The notes under the pieces are model-generated. The model did not search any database and had not been told where the DNA came from. It saw nothing but the letters and a program-made list of their open reading frames with translations. From Prevotellaceae bacterium UBA3627 (GTDB lineage Bacteria > Bacteroidota > Bacteroidia > Bacteroidales > Bacteroidaceae), in assembly GCA_002373375.1 (NCBI GenBank), contig DFLE01000004.1:13118-77117 (forward strand): a DNA stretch of 64,000 nt, written 5' to 3'. A program made the position numbers and the translations under genes. This document shows, piece after piece, positions 34,789-44,397 of the stretch. The first letter of the stretch is position 1; each line of letters begins with the position of its first letter.

Positions 34789-35421
34789 TTAGAAGTAATA
34801 TGCCATGCCTATCTGCCAAGAGTTGTACTTACTCTTCACAGTGCCAACCACAGCATCTTTCGTAGCATTCCAAAGTGTTGCATCACCAGTCTTGCCACAG
34901 GCTATATTATAGTTGGCCTTCAGCTCCACATGACTGAGGATGGTACAACCAATACCGACGTTGACAGAGAAGTTACTTGTTTTCCAACTCCAGTCTGCTA
35001 CATCATTAAAGAGGCTCTTATCCTTTGAGAAGTTGAATGCTACCTGAGGACCGGCAAAGAGGAAGATGTCAGCCACTGAGCCTAAGCCCCAACCATAGCG
35101 TACATTGACAGGTATAGCAAGCTGACGTGTTATAAGGCTCTCCTTCGTTCCATCCGTGCCAGTCACCTCTGTGCTGCGCTGGTCATACAGAGCGGAAGCG
35201 TCCAAAGAAAGACCTACGATAGGCACAGTGAACTTAACCGTAGGACCGATATAGAAACCGGCGCGGTTATCCTTGTCTGTAATATTATTCACAACATTTC
35301 CACTCAGTTTCATGTTCACGAGGTTAGCACCACCACGGAAACCGAACTTCACCTGCGCCTGTGCAGGCATTGTCATCAGCAGCGCTGCTGCCATAACGAG
35401 TATTGAGTAAAGTTTCTTCAT
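34789..35421 (-). CDS. Outer-membrane beta-barrel protein (PorT-like porin family)
   Basis: A signal peptide (residues 1-22, ending PAQAQ) is followed by alternating beta strands starting VKFGFRGGANLVNMKLSG and ending with SWQIGMAYYF, where the terminal aromatic is the usual outer-membrane insertion signal. The 210-residue length fits an eight-stranded barrel. It lies 105 nt downstream of gldN on the same strand. Whether it belongs to the secretion operon is uncertain; a tandem repeat lies between them. Confidence 0.87.
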   Translation of the reverse strand: MKKLYSILVMAAALLMTMPAQAQVKFGFRGGANLVNMKLSGNVVNNITDKDNRAGFYIGPTVKFTVPIVGLSLDASALYDQRSTEVTGTDGTKESLITRQLAIPVNVRYGWGLGSVADIFLFAGPQVAFNFSKDKSLFNDVADWSWKTSNFSVNVGIGCTILSHVELKANYNIACGKTGDATLWNATKDAVVGTVKSKYNSWQIGMAYYF

Positions 35422-35464
35422 AATGTTTTATTTTTTGATTATGAGTTTGTATTTTTTATTTATT

Positions 35465-35518
35465 CTATAGGAACTATAGTTACTATAGATACTATAGGCA
35501 CTATAACCACTATAACCA
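35465..35518. repeat. 9-bp tandem repeat, six units
   Basis: CTATAGGAA, CTATAGTTA, CTATAGATA, CTATAGGCA, CTATAACCA and CTATAACCA in exact 9-bp phase, lying between gldN and the porin gene. Confidence 0.88.
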
Positions 35519-35526
35519 GCCCCCCA

Positions 35527-36642
35527 TTAGTGTCTCTGCCTCCTGACACTAAGAGTGCCGCCGCCTCCACTTGAAGAACTGCGAGAGCGTTTACGAGCAG
35601 CAGAAGCCGACTTACGCTCTGTAGCCGCCACACCGCCTTCATTGCCGGCAGCAGTGGCTGTGGCCTCTGCCCCACCCTGCGCGCGACGGTTAAGACGTGA
35701 CTTCTTTGTTTTTGTCTTAGGCTGTGATGCCTCTACCTTAGCTATGGAGTCAAGGGAATCCTTACGGGCCTTGTCGCCCCAGATGTTCTCCTCAAAGGCT
35801 TTCAGCTCTGCCTCTATGCGCTGCTGTTCCTTAGCCATGGCCGAGTCTGACGGACAATACTGTGCAAGCGTCTGACCAAGCATATTGTTTGTCTTGTATA
35901 TCTTGCCGCGATACATGTTCTTTACGAAATAGTCGTCCATGCTCATCGTTGCGGCATTATTGATGTCACTCGTCATGATGGTCTGCTTTGTAAGGAACGG
36001 TGCAATGTCATCATACTTTACCCAGAAGAGCGGATAACGTGCCACGCCGTCACCGAAGTCATCGTCACGGAACATGATAGGACAGAGTGCAAGCACCTTA
36101 GTATGGAAGGTAGCCGAGTTCTGGTCATAGTATGAGGTCTCTTTTATATAATACCCCTTGACCTCACGCGACGGGATGTCTGAATTGTCAAGCTTCAACC
36201 TGCCATCCTTGCGCTCATAATATATATTATAGTCATCAAGGAGTGACAACGGCTTGAGCTGATTATCCGGCTCAAACGACTCGTTGCCGTCAATATTATA
36301 CTTGTAAGCCTTTATCTGACCGGAAAGCACCAGTTTGAAGAGATAGGTAAAAAGGTTCATCTGTGAACCTACCGGCTCAACGGGATAATACATACCGGCA
36401 TTAGCCCCTTGTGTGAGGTCGAGCTCACGATATATATCACGACGCCATACAACATCCTCACTCATCTTCATCGTGGCAGGATATGAAATCTGCGCACGCG
36501 TAGTCAGCGTGGTGGTGTTCTTGCGCTGTGTTCCTGTTTGCTGTGCGTTACGCCTCTGTGCAGGCTGTGCGTCTGAACAAAGAATGAAGAATGAAGAATG
36601 AAGTATTAACATTCCTACCAAAACCATTATACGTTGTCTCAT
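35527..36642 (-). CDS. gldN: Type IX secretion protein GldN/PorN
   Basis: Periplasmic partner of GldK that forms the ring attached to the outer-membrane side of the type IX system. The core motifs are VVWRRDIYRELDL (near 65), NMFTYLF-like NLFTYLFKLVLSGQIKAYKY (near 95) and DDYFVKNMYRGKIYKTNNML (near 238). The signal peptide core LILHSSFFIL is encoded partly by three 7-bp repeats, and the C-terminal ~90 residues are a low-complexity basic serine/glycine/arginine extension. It is the last gene of the gld operon. Confidence 0.93.
   Translation of the reverse strand: MRQRIMVLVGMLILHSSFFILCSDAQPAQRRNAQQTGTQRKNTTTLTTRAQISYPATMKMSEDVVWRRDIYRELDLTQGANAGMYYPVEPVGSQMNLFTYLFKLVLSGQIKAYKYNIDGNESFEPDNQLKPLSLLDDYNIYYERKDGRLKLDNSDIPSREVKGYYIKETSYYDQNSATFHTKVLALCPIMFRDDDFGDGVARYPLFWVKYDDIAPFLTKQTIMTSDINNAATMSMDDYFVKNMYRGKIYKTNNMLGQTLAQYCPSDSAMAKEQQRIEAELKAFEENIWGDKARKDSLDSIAKVEASQPKTKTKKSRLNRRAQGGAEATATAAGNEGGVAATERKSASAARKRSRSSSSGGGGTLSVRRQRH
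36581..36601. repeat. Heptamer AGAATGA x3 within the gldN signal-peptide region
   Basis: Three exact tandem AGAATGA units. Change of one unit would shift the frame of the signal peptide. On the minus strand they encode the hydrophobic HSSFFIL segment. Confidence 0.8.
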
Positions 36643-36723
36643 ATCGTAATTTCTTTATTTAGTAAGAGTCAGCCTGCTGGCTGCTATCTACTCATAGCTA
36701 ATAATTCAAAACCTTGTAAAACT

Positions 36724-38274
36724 TTATTTTACAACTACCTCCATACCACCAGGCAAGGTACGCTGTATGCCGTCAGGACCAACAGCGTGTACCTGTGTGA
36801 TGAAGAAACTCTTTGAACGTGACAGTTTGCGGAACAGTTCCATTTGCCTTGAGGAGAACGACGCGCCGTTTGACACTATCGGCACACGGTTACCCATGTT
36901 GTCAAAGAATACGGCTACGAAGCCAGTCACCTTAAACTCTATGTCGAGCAGACCGTCATCAATAGCGGCACGCAGGGTGCTGACACCCATAAGGTCTGCC
37001 TTTGCCATATTACCACCCTTGAAGCGGTTGTCGCCTACCTTGATGTAAGGTGTAGGGTCAGGCAGCTTACGCACATGGAACGTGAACTCACCCATTCTTA
37101 CAGGCTTACCTGTAGCAAGGCTTGAAACCGTTATTGTGACATCCCTACCTACAGCAGAGGGACGCGCTATGTAGTGTCCGGCACTCGTAGGGGTGAATGA
37201 GCCACCTGTCATCGTGGCTGATACCTTATTGAGAGGTACGCCCGGTATGCTTACTGATATTGGGTTATTGAAACCTGCATAGAGCACATTCATAAGGTCG
37301 GCGGAAACTGTTGCAGAAGGGTCCACCACAGTGTATTTCTGCTCAAAGTCACGACGCAGTATCTGACCACCGCCGTCTCTCATCGTCATATATCCTGAGA
37401 GCGTATAGTCACCCGTTTTACCGGCAATGAACTCGTATGTATTATTTTTGAGCTGCACCTGTCTGCCGCCTATAAATATCTCTGGCTGCTGTGTGGTGTC
37501 TATAGCAGCCATGACAATCTGTGCGGAGAACTTGTCACCTCGTATCACCGTCTTTGACTCTGGAATAACGAAGGCAGACAGTTTGTTCACACGTATATCC
37601 TTAATGTCTATGTTGCTGACAAGGGTATGCAGCACCTCTCCCTCTGCATAGCGCACATCATTCTGTAACTTGGAGAGCAACGTGACAGCAGCAGCCACCG
37701 GCATCTGCTCAAACATATATTCCTGCCAGTTCTTACCTAAGGCCTTGGCTTTGGGAGACACTTCGGTGGACAGGTTACCCTCTATTATCTTACGTAAACG
37801 CTCATCTTTCAACAATGAGGAGCACTTCTCACGATACTCCTCTATCATCTTCTGAAGCTTTGGGCCCTTGCCACGTCCCGGCGACAGCATCACCTGTGAC
37901 GCAGCCTCCAAGTCCTCACGGTTCTCTATATTGTGTATATCACCGTCAGCGCCGTCAGCCTCTTTCACGATAGCCATCTTCAGTTCCTCAGCGAAGTTAT
38001 ATAAGTCATCGCTCATCTTCTTCACCTGCTGCGCCTTTTCAAACCATTCCTTTGTCTTCTGCGGATTGGCTTTCATCTGTGCGTCAAAGTCTGCATATAT
38101 GCCGAGGTTCTCCTTCGTCGCATTCAGTGTGGAGCGGTCCAATCCCTCTGCCACAATAGAGAAGCCGTTGAGCACCTCTGTAGAGACGTTCATCGCAAGC
38201 ATCGCCATCAAAACCACATACATGAGGTTAATCATCTTCTGGCGTGGGGAGACTGGTCTTTTCTTTATAGCCAC
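36724..38274 (-). CDS. gldM: Type IX secretion motor protein GldM/PorM
   Basis: Forms with GldL the proton-powered motor that spans the periplasm. One N-terminal membrane helix (about 14-35) in KMINLMYVVLMAMLAMNVST carries the motor interface. It is followed by the four periplasmic domains, with EYMFEQMPVAAAVTLLSKLQ near 185 and GDNRFKGGNMAKADLMG near 415. The 516-residue length is typical. It lies between gldL and gldN in the conserved order. Confidence 0.96.
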   Translation of the reverse strand: MAIKKRPVSPRQKMINLMYVVLMAMLAMNVSTEVLNGFSIVAEGLDRSTLNATKENLGIYADFDAQMKANPQKTKEWFEKAQQVKKMSDDLYNFAEELKMAIVKEADGADGDIHNIENREDLEAASQVMLSPGRGKGPKLQKMIEEYREKCSSLLKDERLRKIIEGNLSTEVSPKAKALGKNWQEYMFEQMPVAAAVTLLSKLQNDVRYAEGEVLHTLVSNIDIKDIRVNKLSAFVIPESKTVIRGDKFSAQIVMAAIDTTQQPEIFIGGRQVQLKNNTYEFIAGKTGDYTLSGYMTMRDGGGQILRRDFEQKYTVVDPSATVSADLMNVLYAGFNNPISVSIPGVPLNKVSATMTGGSFTPTSAGHYIARPSAVGRDVTITVSSLATGKPVRMGEFTFHVRKLPDPTPYIKVGDNRFKGGNMAKADLMGVSTLRAAIDDGLLDIEFKVTGFVAVFFDNMGNRVPIVSNGASFSSRQMELFRKLSRSKSFFITQVHAVGPDGIQRTLPGGMEVVVK

Positions 38275-38285
38275 TATATTTCTAA

Positions 38286-38450
38286 GTTATGAGTTATGAG
38301 TTATGAGTTAAGAGTTACGAGACCCTACCCTACCCTTCCTGTGAGAGAGGGAGATCGGGCGACGAATTATGAATTATGCATTATCAACTTGCATTATCAA
38401 TTATGCATTATTATGCATTATGAATTATGAATTATGAATTATGCATTATT
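38286..38450. repeat. Composite repeat: GAGTTAT tract, GC hairpin, ATTATGA tract
   Basis: GTTATGAGTTATGAGTTATG (38286 onward) is followed by the GC-rich hairpin repeat at 38320-38364 and then by ATTATGAATTATGCATTAT-type repeats to 38450. Its distal part encodes the last residues of GldL. The same layout is seen at 6826-6932. Confidence 0.82.
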
Positions 38451-39569
38451 CTGTATTCCCCCTGGCATATTCACCGTCATTGCCTCTATCATACGTGTGT
38501 AGATGCCATTAAGCTCCTGTATCTTCTGTGCCATGATACGTGTCTGCTCATTGATGGAGTCTTGCGTGGTTATCTGCTGTGAAGCAGACTTCAGCTGCAT
38601 CTCATATACACGAGCAATACCTGTAAGCGTACGGTTGAGGTTCTCCATCTCCTCACTGTCGGTAGAAAGACGTGATGTCAGCTGACCAACCTTTTCAAGC
38701 ATCTCATTGAGTTCAGCAAGACGCTCTATATAAGCCTTGGTAACCACCTCCATCTCTGCCGCTGTCTCTTGTGATACGGCTGGAGCAGGAGTGATGATAC
38801 TTGCAGCAGATGGCTGCGATGTAACGCGTGGCTGGCTTTCTGATGATGTCTCTGCTACTGACGCCACATGCTCCTCAGCTACCTTCTCCTGTGGAGTTGC
38901 CTGTCCACCATCACCCTGAGCAGGACGACCTTGTGAACCACCACCTATGATTATAGTTCCACCAGATGGCATACCACTGCCAAAGCTGATGCTTCCACCA
39001 TTATTTCCGCCAGCAGCAGCTGTGTCTGCAGAGCCTGCACCGGCTGAACCCGTGCCACCGATAATGACTGTACCACTCGATGCGCCAGTGCCTACAACGC
39101 CACTGGTACCGCCAACCACACCGCCGGTATTACCTACTACGCCGCCAGAAACAACAGGCTGAGCTGCGACTGGCTGGGCAGCAGATGCCTGAGCGACAGG
39201 TGCCTGTGTAACACCATGACGTACAGATGACGGTTGTACCGCAACAGGCTGTACTACTGCCTCACCGAGAGGACTGGCAGCCACACTGTCAATTACCTGG
39301 TCTGCCATGTGGTTATCCAGTTCCATATCGATAGTTGTCTTATCAAACGGCCTGTCGAAAGCAGAGATAAAGAACACCACGACCTCCGTACCCATTCCGA
39401 GGAACAACATAAAGTTAGCTCCCGGCAAGTGAGTCAGTTTGAATAGAGTACCAAGGATTACCACTGCGGCACCCCATGAATAAGCGTAGTTAAGGAACGT
39501 TTGTCCTGGTACGCTGTCCATCCATTTCTGCAGGAAATAGATAAAGTTTATCTTGCTATATTTTGACAT
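38439..39569 (-). CDS. gldL: Type IX secretion motor protein GldL/PorL with long low-complexity insert
   Basis: Inner-membrane stator of the type IX motor. Two membrane helices lie at about 27-43 and 50-70 (WGAAVVILGTLFKLTHLPGA, then FLGMGTEVVVFFISAFD), with the conserved glutamate of the second helix expected to carry protons. The C-terminal coiled coil (about 275-370) interacts with GldM and others. Between them is an insert of about 170 residues rich in alanine, valine, glutamine, glycine and serine. I recall GldL being about 210-310 residues; at 376 this form is long. The last residues QNNA are encoded by repeat sequence. Confidence 0.94.
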   Translation of the reverse strand: MSKYSKINFIYFLQKWMDSVPGQTFLNYAYSWGAAVVILGTLFKLTHLPGANFMLFLGMGTEVVVFFISAFDRPFDKTTIDMELDNHMADQVIDSVAASPLGEAVVQPVAVQPSSVRHGVTQAPVAQASAAQPVAAQPVVSGGVVGNTGGVVGGTSGVVGTGASSGTVIIGGTGSAGAGSADTAAAGGNNGGSISFGSGMPSGGTIIIGGGSQGRPAQGDGGQATPQEKVAEEHVASVAETSSESQPRVTSQPSAASIITPAPAVSQETAAEMEVVTKAYIERLAELNEMLEKVGQLTSRLSTDSEEMENLNRTLTGIARVYEMQLKSASQQITTQDSINEQTRIMAQKIQELNGIYTRMIEAMTVNMPGGIQNNA

Positions 39570-39576
39570 CTTGTTA

Positions 39577-39650
39577 GTTATGAGTTATAAATTATGAGTT
39601 ATGAGTCGCAAACCTATACTGTGCGACCCCACGCATCGCAGGTTATGAGT
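39577..39650. repeat. GAGTTAT-type heptamer tract between gldK and gldL
   Basis: TTATGAGTTATAAATTATGAG and GAGTTATGAGT units flank TCGCAAACCTATACTGTGCGA, in which TCGCA and TGCGA can pair. It resembles the AT-rich arms of the composite repeats but lacks the GC hairpin. Confidence 0.65.
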
Positions 39651-39674
39651 TGGTTTTCCGACTGTTAACCATCA

Positions 39675-41129
39675 TCATCTTTTCTTCTTTCCCTTGGCGT
39701 TAACGCTGGCAGAACTTGCCAATGAGCGCACACAACGGAAACCAATATAGCATCGTGGTTGATTTTGATACTCCCACGAACGCCAAGCTGAGCGGATATG
39801 GCTCTCAGGGTCTTTCCATGAACCTCCACGCACAGACTTCTTCTTCATCTTGTAAGGGTCCTCTTTCGCTGCCTTATACTCCAGCTGCGGATTAAGGTCG
39901 TTCATGGCCTCCACACCAGCCTCTGTGTATATGGTAGAAGTCCACTCTGCCACATTACCGGCCATGTCATACAAACCATTAGAGTTAGCAGCATATATAC
40001 CCACCTTGCTGGTAATGAGGTTTCCGTCCTTGGTGTAGTTACCACGGTCAGGCTTAAAGTTTGCGAAGAAACAGCCGTCGCCATTCTTCACATCCTCATT
40101 CTCCCACGGGAACTCCGTACCCTGCTTTCCACGCGCGGCATACTCCCACTCTGCTTCTGTAGGCAGACGATAACGCTGCACATAACGTGCTGCTCCAGAC
40201 AACCCTTTCAACAGATAATCCGTGCGCCATGCACAGAAGGCATTGGCCTGTTCCCATGTAACGCCCACAACCGGATAGTCATTGTAAGTAGGGTTGCTGA
40301 AATAGTTACGCAGATACATCTCATTGTCACTATTCGTAAAGTCGTTAACCCAGCATGTTGTATCAGGATATATGTTAACGATGTAGGTGTTTACGAAATC
40401 CCATGCGCCCGATAGCGGACGGTTGATTGTCTCACGCACTATGTTTCCCTCATCATCTATGTAAGCGGTATCCTTTGATATCATCACCACCTCATTCGGG
40501 TCAACCGTAATATCTGTATTGAGAATACGCTCCTCTGGGTTTATGCGGTTACGACGCAACGCCGCCGTTGTATAGTCATATATCTCATAACGATAGTTAA
40601 GTTGCCTGTAATCCAGCAGTTTCTCACCCGTAACAGGGTTACGCACATACATACTCTCTATTGCACGCAACTCATCCTCGTTTGGCTTACGCGGCAAAGG
40701 CTTCTTCCAGTTTATATGCGGAGTCACAGGGTCACCATTCTTGTCCTCTGTTATCATATACGACTCGTCACCGCCATACGCTGGGTCTGCCAATCGTGTA
40801 CGCAAGATACTGTCACGTACCCACATAACAAACTGACGGTATTTCGCATTAGATACTTCTGTCTCGTCCATCCAGAAACCATCTACTGACACGTCTTTCT
40901 CAGGAGTCATCTTACCCCACAGCGAGTCGCTCTTACTCTGAATACCCATGTGCAGGAAACCACGGTTCACGAGCGTCATGCCGTATGGCGTAGGCTCCTG
41001 GAAGCCTCTGCCGCTTCCCACGCCTGTCACCTCACCGCCTTGCTGCGAGCCTGTCAGCTTGCCGCCAAAGCAACTTGTAAGAATCAACGACGTGATAAAA
41101 GATAATGATATTATTTTGTACACTTTCAT
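39675..41129 (-). CDS. gldK: Type IX secretion lipoprotein GldK/PorK
   Basis: Outer-membrane lipoprotein that forms the type IX ring with GldN. Signal with lipobox LTSC (cysteine at 20). The fold is that of formylglycine-generating/SUMF1 domains without their catalytic role: FWMDETEVSNAKYRQF near 85, YPVVGVTWEQANAFCAWR near 285, RLPTEAEWEYAARG near 320 and a C-terminal SVRGGSWKD with CYIGFRCV. It is the second gene of the operon after porP, 39 nt downstream. Confidence 0.95.
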   Translation of the reverse strand: MKVYKIISLSFITSLILTSCFGGKLTGSQQGGEVTGVGSGRGFQEPTPYGMTLVNRGFLHMGIQSKSDSLWGKMTPEKDVSVDGFWMDETEVSNAKYRQFVMWVRDSILRTRLADPAYGGDESYMITEDKNGDPVTPHINWKKPLPRKPNEDELRAIESMYVRNPVTGEKLLDYRQLNYRYEIYDYTTAALRRNRINPEERILNTDITVDPNEVVMISKDTAYIDDEGNIVRETINRPLSGAWDFVNTYIVNIYPDTTCWVNDFTNSDNEMYLRNYFSNPTYNDYPVVGVTWEQANAFCAWRTDYLLKGLSGAARYVQRYRLPTEAEWEYAARGKQGTEFPWENEDVKNGDGCFFANFKPDRGNYTKDGNLITSKVGIYAANSNGLYDMAGNVAEWTSTIYTEAGVEAMNDLNPQLEYKAAKEDPYKMKKKSVRGGSWKDPESHIRSAWRSWEYQNQPRCYIGFRCVRSLASSASVNAKGKKKR

Positions 41130-41168
41130 TTCGAGACTTTTAATTATTAATTATCAAGTTATTTATTA

Positions 41169-42107
41169 TCATAACGTTCTCGTGGTCTGATGCCTGTTCT
41201 TGCCTCTTTTCCCCAACTCTATATCCGTCTGGTAACCAACGAAGAGCTCATGCGAGCCATTCTTTATGCTTATGCCATTTGTGTACATCTCAAAGGAATA
41301 TCCTATCACCACGCCCTTGAACTTACCACCTACCAACAGTGTCGCTGAATTTGTAGGACTATATCCCACGCCAGCATACATCATATTGTCATCATAAGTA
41401 TATATCACACGTCCGGTAACATCCGCACGATAGGCTACCAAATCACTCTGCACCAATGCCGACGCCGCTACTTTCAGCAACGGATTGGGCAATTGGAATG
41501 TCGCGCCGCCAGTCAGGTAGAAGTTCGGATCCACTTTCAACTCATTCGTCGTACCCAGCTCTATCGTCGGGGATGTTACATGCTGCGCACTCAGCCCCAC
41601 ATACCAGTTCTTACGCTGATACAACAGACCTACTCCTATATCAAGTCCATTACCATTGATATCGCTTTGCGACAACACTTCGTCTCCCGGGTCATTAAAC
41701 TCCGCCTTGGAGCCTTCCCACTTCTCATTGAGTAATCCCAACAGGAAACCACCCGACAGCCAGCCGCCTCCCAAACGCTTGCGAAGAGCATATTGCAAGG
41801 AGATACGCTGGTGAGCAAACAGACCTATCTGGTCTCGCATTAATATAGCACCCACCCCGTGTACCTGTTTCAGTGCCTCAAACGGCATATCACCTGCCAC
41901 CACGAAGGTTTTCGGTGCGTTTTCAAAACCAGCCAAAGACATTGCATAGACACCTATGATATTCAACTGGTCCTGCTTTCCCACTGCCGCCGGATTGGAA
42001 ACCGACTGCATATCGAAGTAGTGAGAGAAATATGGGTCATACTGCGCCAGCGCCTTAGCTGACACCAGCGTTAGAATAGCTGACAGTATGATATATCTAC
42101 ACCTCAT
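41169..42107 (-). CDS. porP: Type IX secretion PorP/SprF-family outer-membrane protein
   Basis: Signal peptide (1-21, ending ALAQ) followed by the PorP/SprF signature YDPYFSHYFDMQSVSNPAAVG, in which the motif around NPA is conserved. The remaining beta-strand repeats form an outer-membrane barrel. The 312-residue length is typical. It leads the five-gene gld operon in the usual order. The final ~15 residues are basic (GKRGKNRHQ). Confidence 0.94.
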   Translation of the reverse strand: MRCRYIILSAILTLVSAKALAQYDPYFSHYFDMQSVSNPAAVGKQDQLNIIGVYAMSLAGFENAPKTFVVAGDMPFEALKQVHGVGAILMRDQIGLFAHQRISLQYALRKRLGGGWLSGGFLLGLLNEKWEGSKAEFNDPGDEVLSQSDINGNGLDIGVGLLYQRKNWYVGLSAQHVTSPTIELGTTNELKVDPNFYLTGGATFQLPNPLLKVAASALVQSDLVAYRADVTGRVIYTYDDNMMYAGVGYSPTNSATLLVGGKFKGVVIGYSFEMYTNGISIKNGSHELFVGYQTDIELGKRGKNRHQTTRTL

Positions 42108-42124
42108 TACTTTTGAATAAACGC

Positions 42125-42154
42125 AAAAGGGATGGTTTTATTTTCCATCCCTTT
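42125..42154. terminator. Hairpin between ccsBA and porP
   Basis: AAAGGGATGG pairs with CCATCCCTTT around TTTTATTTT. On the minus strand only a short T-run follows, so termination before porP may be partial. Confidence 0.55.
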
Positions 42155-42192
42155 GTATCTTTTTGTTAAAAACATTAAAAAACATTTATTCC

Positions 42193-44388
42193 CTAAGCAT
42201 AGCTGTGCATTCCTCCTAACAAATAGTTCACGCCGAAATAGGTTATCAGCACCGACAGGAATGCACATATTATATATATATGGTAGAAACGCGGATTGCC
42301 AAACCTGCCTATCATTCCCTTGTGCATCGGCACCGCATACACCATCATGGTGATGAGTGCCCACGTCTCTTTCGGGTCCCACGACCAGTACGTGCCCCAC
42401 GACACGTTGGCCCACACTGCTCCGAGGAAGATACCTATGCAGAGCAGAAATACCGCAGGATAGAGGAGTAACTGTGACAAGGCCGTAGCCTGCTCACACT
42501 CCTTCATCTCCTTCTTATGTATAAGCCACAACGCCTGCACACCCAGCAATACCTGCAGCGCAAACAGCGCATACGCACACATGACGGTCATCACATGGAC
42601 AGAGAGCAGCGGCGACTGCAACACCGGCATCAACTGCGTAATCTGCGGCGTACCGCTCGCTATCATGGCTACCAGCATACAGAACGAGGCTATAAGCAGT
42701 CCGAAGGCTGTCAGCATAGGGAACTTACGCCGCATCAGCAACGTAATGATAAGTATTGCCCACGCCATGAACTGCATAGTCTCATAGCCGTTGCTTACCG
42801 GCACGTGTCCTCCTATCACCCACCGCAGTCCGAGCAGCAGCGTAAGATAAGCTAACAGAGCAGCGGCAAACGCCGTCACCATCACATCAAACCACCGGCT
42901 GCCGCTTCGTCTCCACTTCATCATGACAGCTATACATATCAGCAGGCTGAACGTAAGCGAGAGCATCACCGGCCACTTCACCGCGTTTATCTTGTTATAG
43001 AATATCTCCGCCCCAGTCATCTGCGTGGAAGGCAGCATATCACCTATCATGTCACGTTGGAAGAGTTTTATCTTCGCTATAATCTCCATGGCACGCGGTT
43101 TCTGTCCCGTCACTATGCTCTCAGTAAGGAAGTCCATTGACTGCTTGATAAAGAACTGCTCCTTCACCGGTATCTCGCGCGGCAACACCTGACTGCCTGG
43201 AGAGTACCACTTCACGCCCTCTTTCAGGTTATACGGGAACAAGCGCAACATCTGTCCCTGATAAAACATCGCCACCACATTATATTTCTCGTCAGCATCT
43301 GTCAGTCCCTTACGGTCAGGACAGTCTTCTCCACGCCGCATCTTCTCCACGGCAGACTTGAGTTTGTACTCATTATACACATCTATGAAATCGCTGTATG
43401 ATGCCCACTTGCCCTCAATGCCGAGCAGTTCCTGCACATAACGGCTCTTTATGCGTATAATGGGCTGCCGCTCCCACGGAGAGTAGTATATCATCCAACT
43501 GAGGAATATCTCGTCCGCCGAATATCCGTTCCAACTGCTGCTGCCCGTCAGTTTCCTCACAAAATCAATCGCGACAGTGTTGAGCGGGCATATACGGTCG
43601 CCATACTGCACGTTGACGGTTCCCATACGGTGCGCTATATCCCTGTCAACCACCGGCAGCGACTCTGCCATCACAACAGTGCCACACGACAATAGCAGCA
43701 CCATCACAAGCGGTCTTACCGCCTTACGGTACAAGGTGCGTATCTGCGTCTTTTTTGAGAGTATGGTGAATATCATGGACAGAAGCAGCATCAGATACCC
43801 GGTGTATGTCACCGTGATGCCCCAAGGGTCGTGATACACTCCGAGCGTCACGCCCTTGCCGTCGCTGTCATAGCTTGACTGAAACAGCCTGTAGCCTTCC
43901 ACGCTGCCCACATTGTTCATCGACACCGTCACCTGCGCACCGCGCTGTCCGTGTACCGTAACAATGCTCTGATAGTCTAACGGCGCATCAGTGCCGGGAT
44001 AGTTTATGATGCGAAACTCGCTGAGCTTCAAGGCTGCCGGCAAACGGTGGGTCACACTGTCGCCTTTACCGACGAAGGTATCAACGCTCTTTCCTATCCT
44101 GAGGTTCAACTCGCCGCGCTCTGCCGTCAGATAAGTCAGCAACGCTCCCACCAGTATCACCACGAAAGACATGTGAAGCATCATCACCGCCATTCGCTGA
44201 TACACTTTCCTCCTTATTATATATATAAGAGAGAAGCCTGTCAGCACCGCCCACAGCACCACGAACCACCACGCGCCGTATATATTCTCACCGACGTATG
44301 GCGTACCTTTGTATTTCTCTATGATGGTAGCAAGCCCTATACACACTACCACGAGTGCGTATAGGGCGAAGATAGTTTTCTTTATCAT
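42193..44388 (-). CDS. ccsBA: Fused CcsBA cytochrome c maturation protein
   Basis: Exports haem and attaches it to apocytochromes c (system II). The N-terminal half is ResB/CcsB-like, with membrane helices in the first 85 residues and a large periplasmic region. The C-terminal half is CcsA-like with at least seven helices and the haem-binding WWD segment WGTYWSWDPKETW near 660, flanked by conserved histidines (SVHVMTVM, VPMHKGM). The 731-residue fusion is typical of Bacteroidetes. It lies 9 nt downstream of a gene for a protein with two CxxCH haem sites, its likely client. Confidence 0.92.
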   Translation of the reverse strand: MIKKTIFALYALVVVCIGLATIIEKYKGTPYVGENIYGAWWFVVLWAVLTGFSLIYIIRRKVYQRMAVMMLHMSFVVILVGALLTYLTAERGELNLRIGKSVDTFVGKGDSVTHRLPAALKLSEFRIINYPGTDAPLDYQSIVTVHGQRGAQVTVSMNNVGSVEGYRLFQSSYDSDGKGVTLGVYHDPWGITVTYTGYLMLLLSMIFTILSKKTQIRTLYRKAVRPLVMVLLLSCGTVVMAESLPVVDRDIAHRMGTVNVQYGDRICPLNTVAIDFVRKLTGSSSWNGYSADEIFLSWMIYYSPWERQPIIRIKSRYVQELLGIEGKWASYSDFIDVYNEYKLKSAVEKMRRGEDCPDRKGLTDADEKYNVVAMFYQGQMLRLFPYNLKEGVKWYSPGSQVLPREIPVKEQFFIKQSMDFLTESIVTGQKPRAMEIIAKIKLFQRDMIGDMLPSTQMTGAEIFYNKINAVKWPVMLSLTFSLLICIAVMMKWRRSGSRWFDVMVTAFAAALLAYLTLLLGLRWVIGGHVPVSNGYETMQFMAWAILIITLLMRRKFPMLTAFGLLIASFCMLVAMIASGTPQITQLMPVLQSPLLSVHVMTVMCAYALFALQVLLGVQALWLIHKKEMKECEQATALSQLLLYPAVFLLCIGIFLGAVWANVSWGTYWSWDPKETWALITMMVYAVPMHKGMIGRFGNPRFYHIYIICAFLSVLITYFGVNYLLGGMHSYA

Positions 44389-44397
44389 TGATATTGT

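Noticed and set aside
42125..42154. Strong terminator separating ccsBA from the type IX operon
   Set aside because: The stem is good but the T-run on the minus strand is short, so I did not use it to break the transcription unit firmly.
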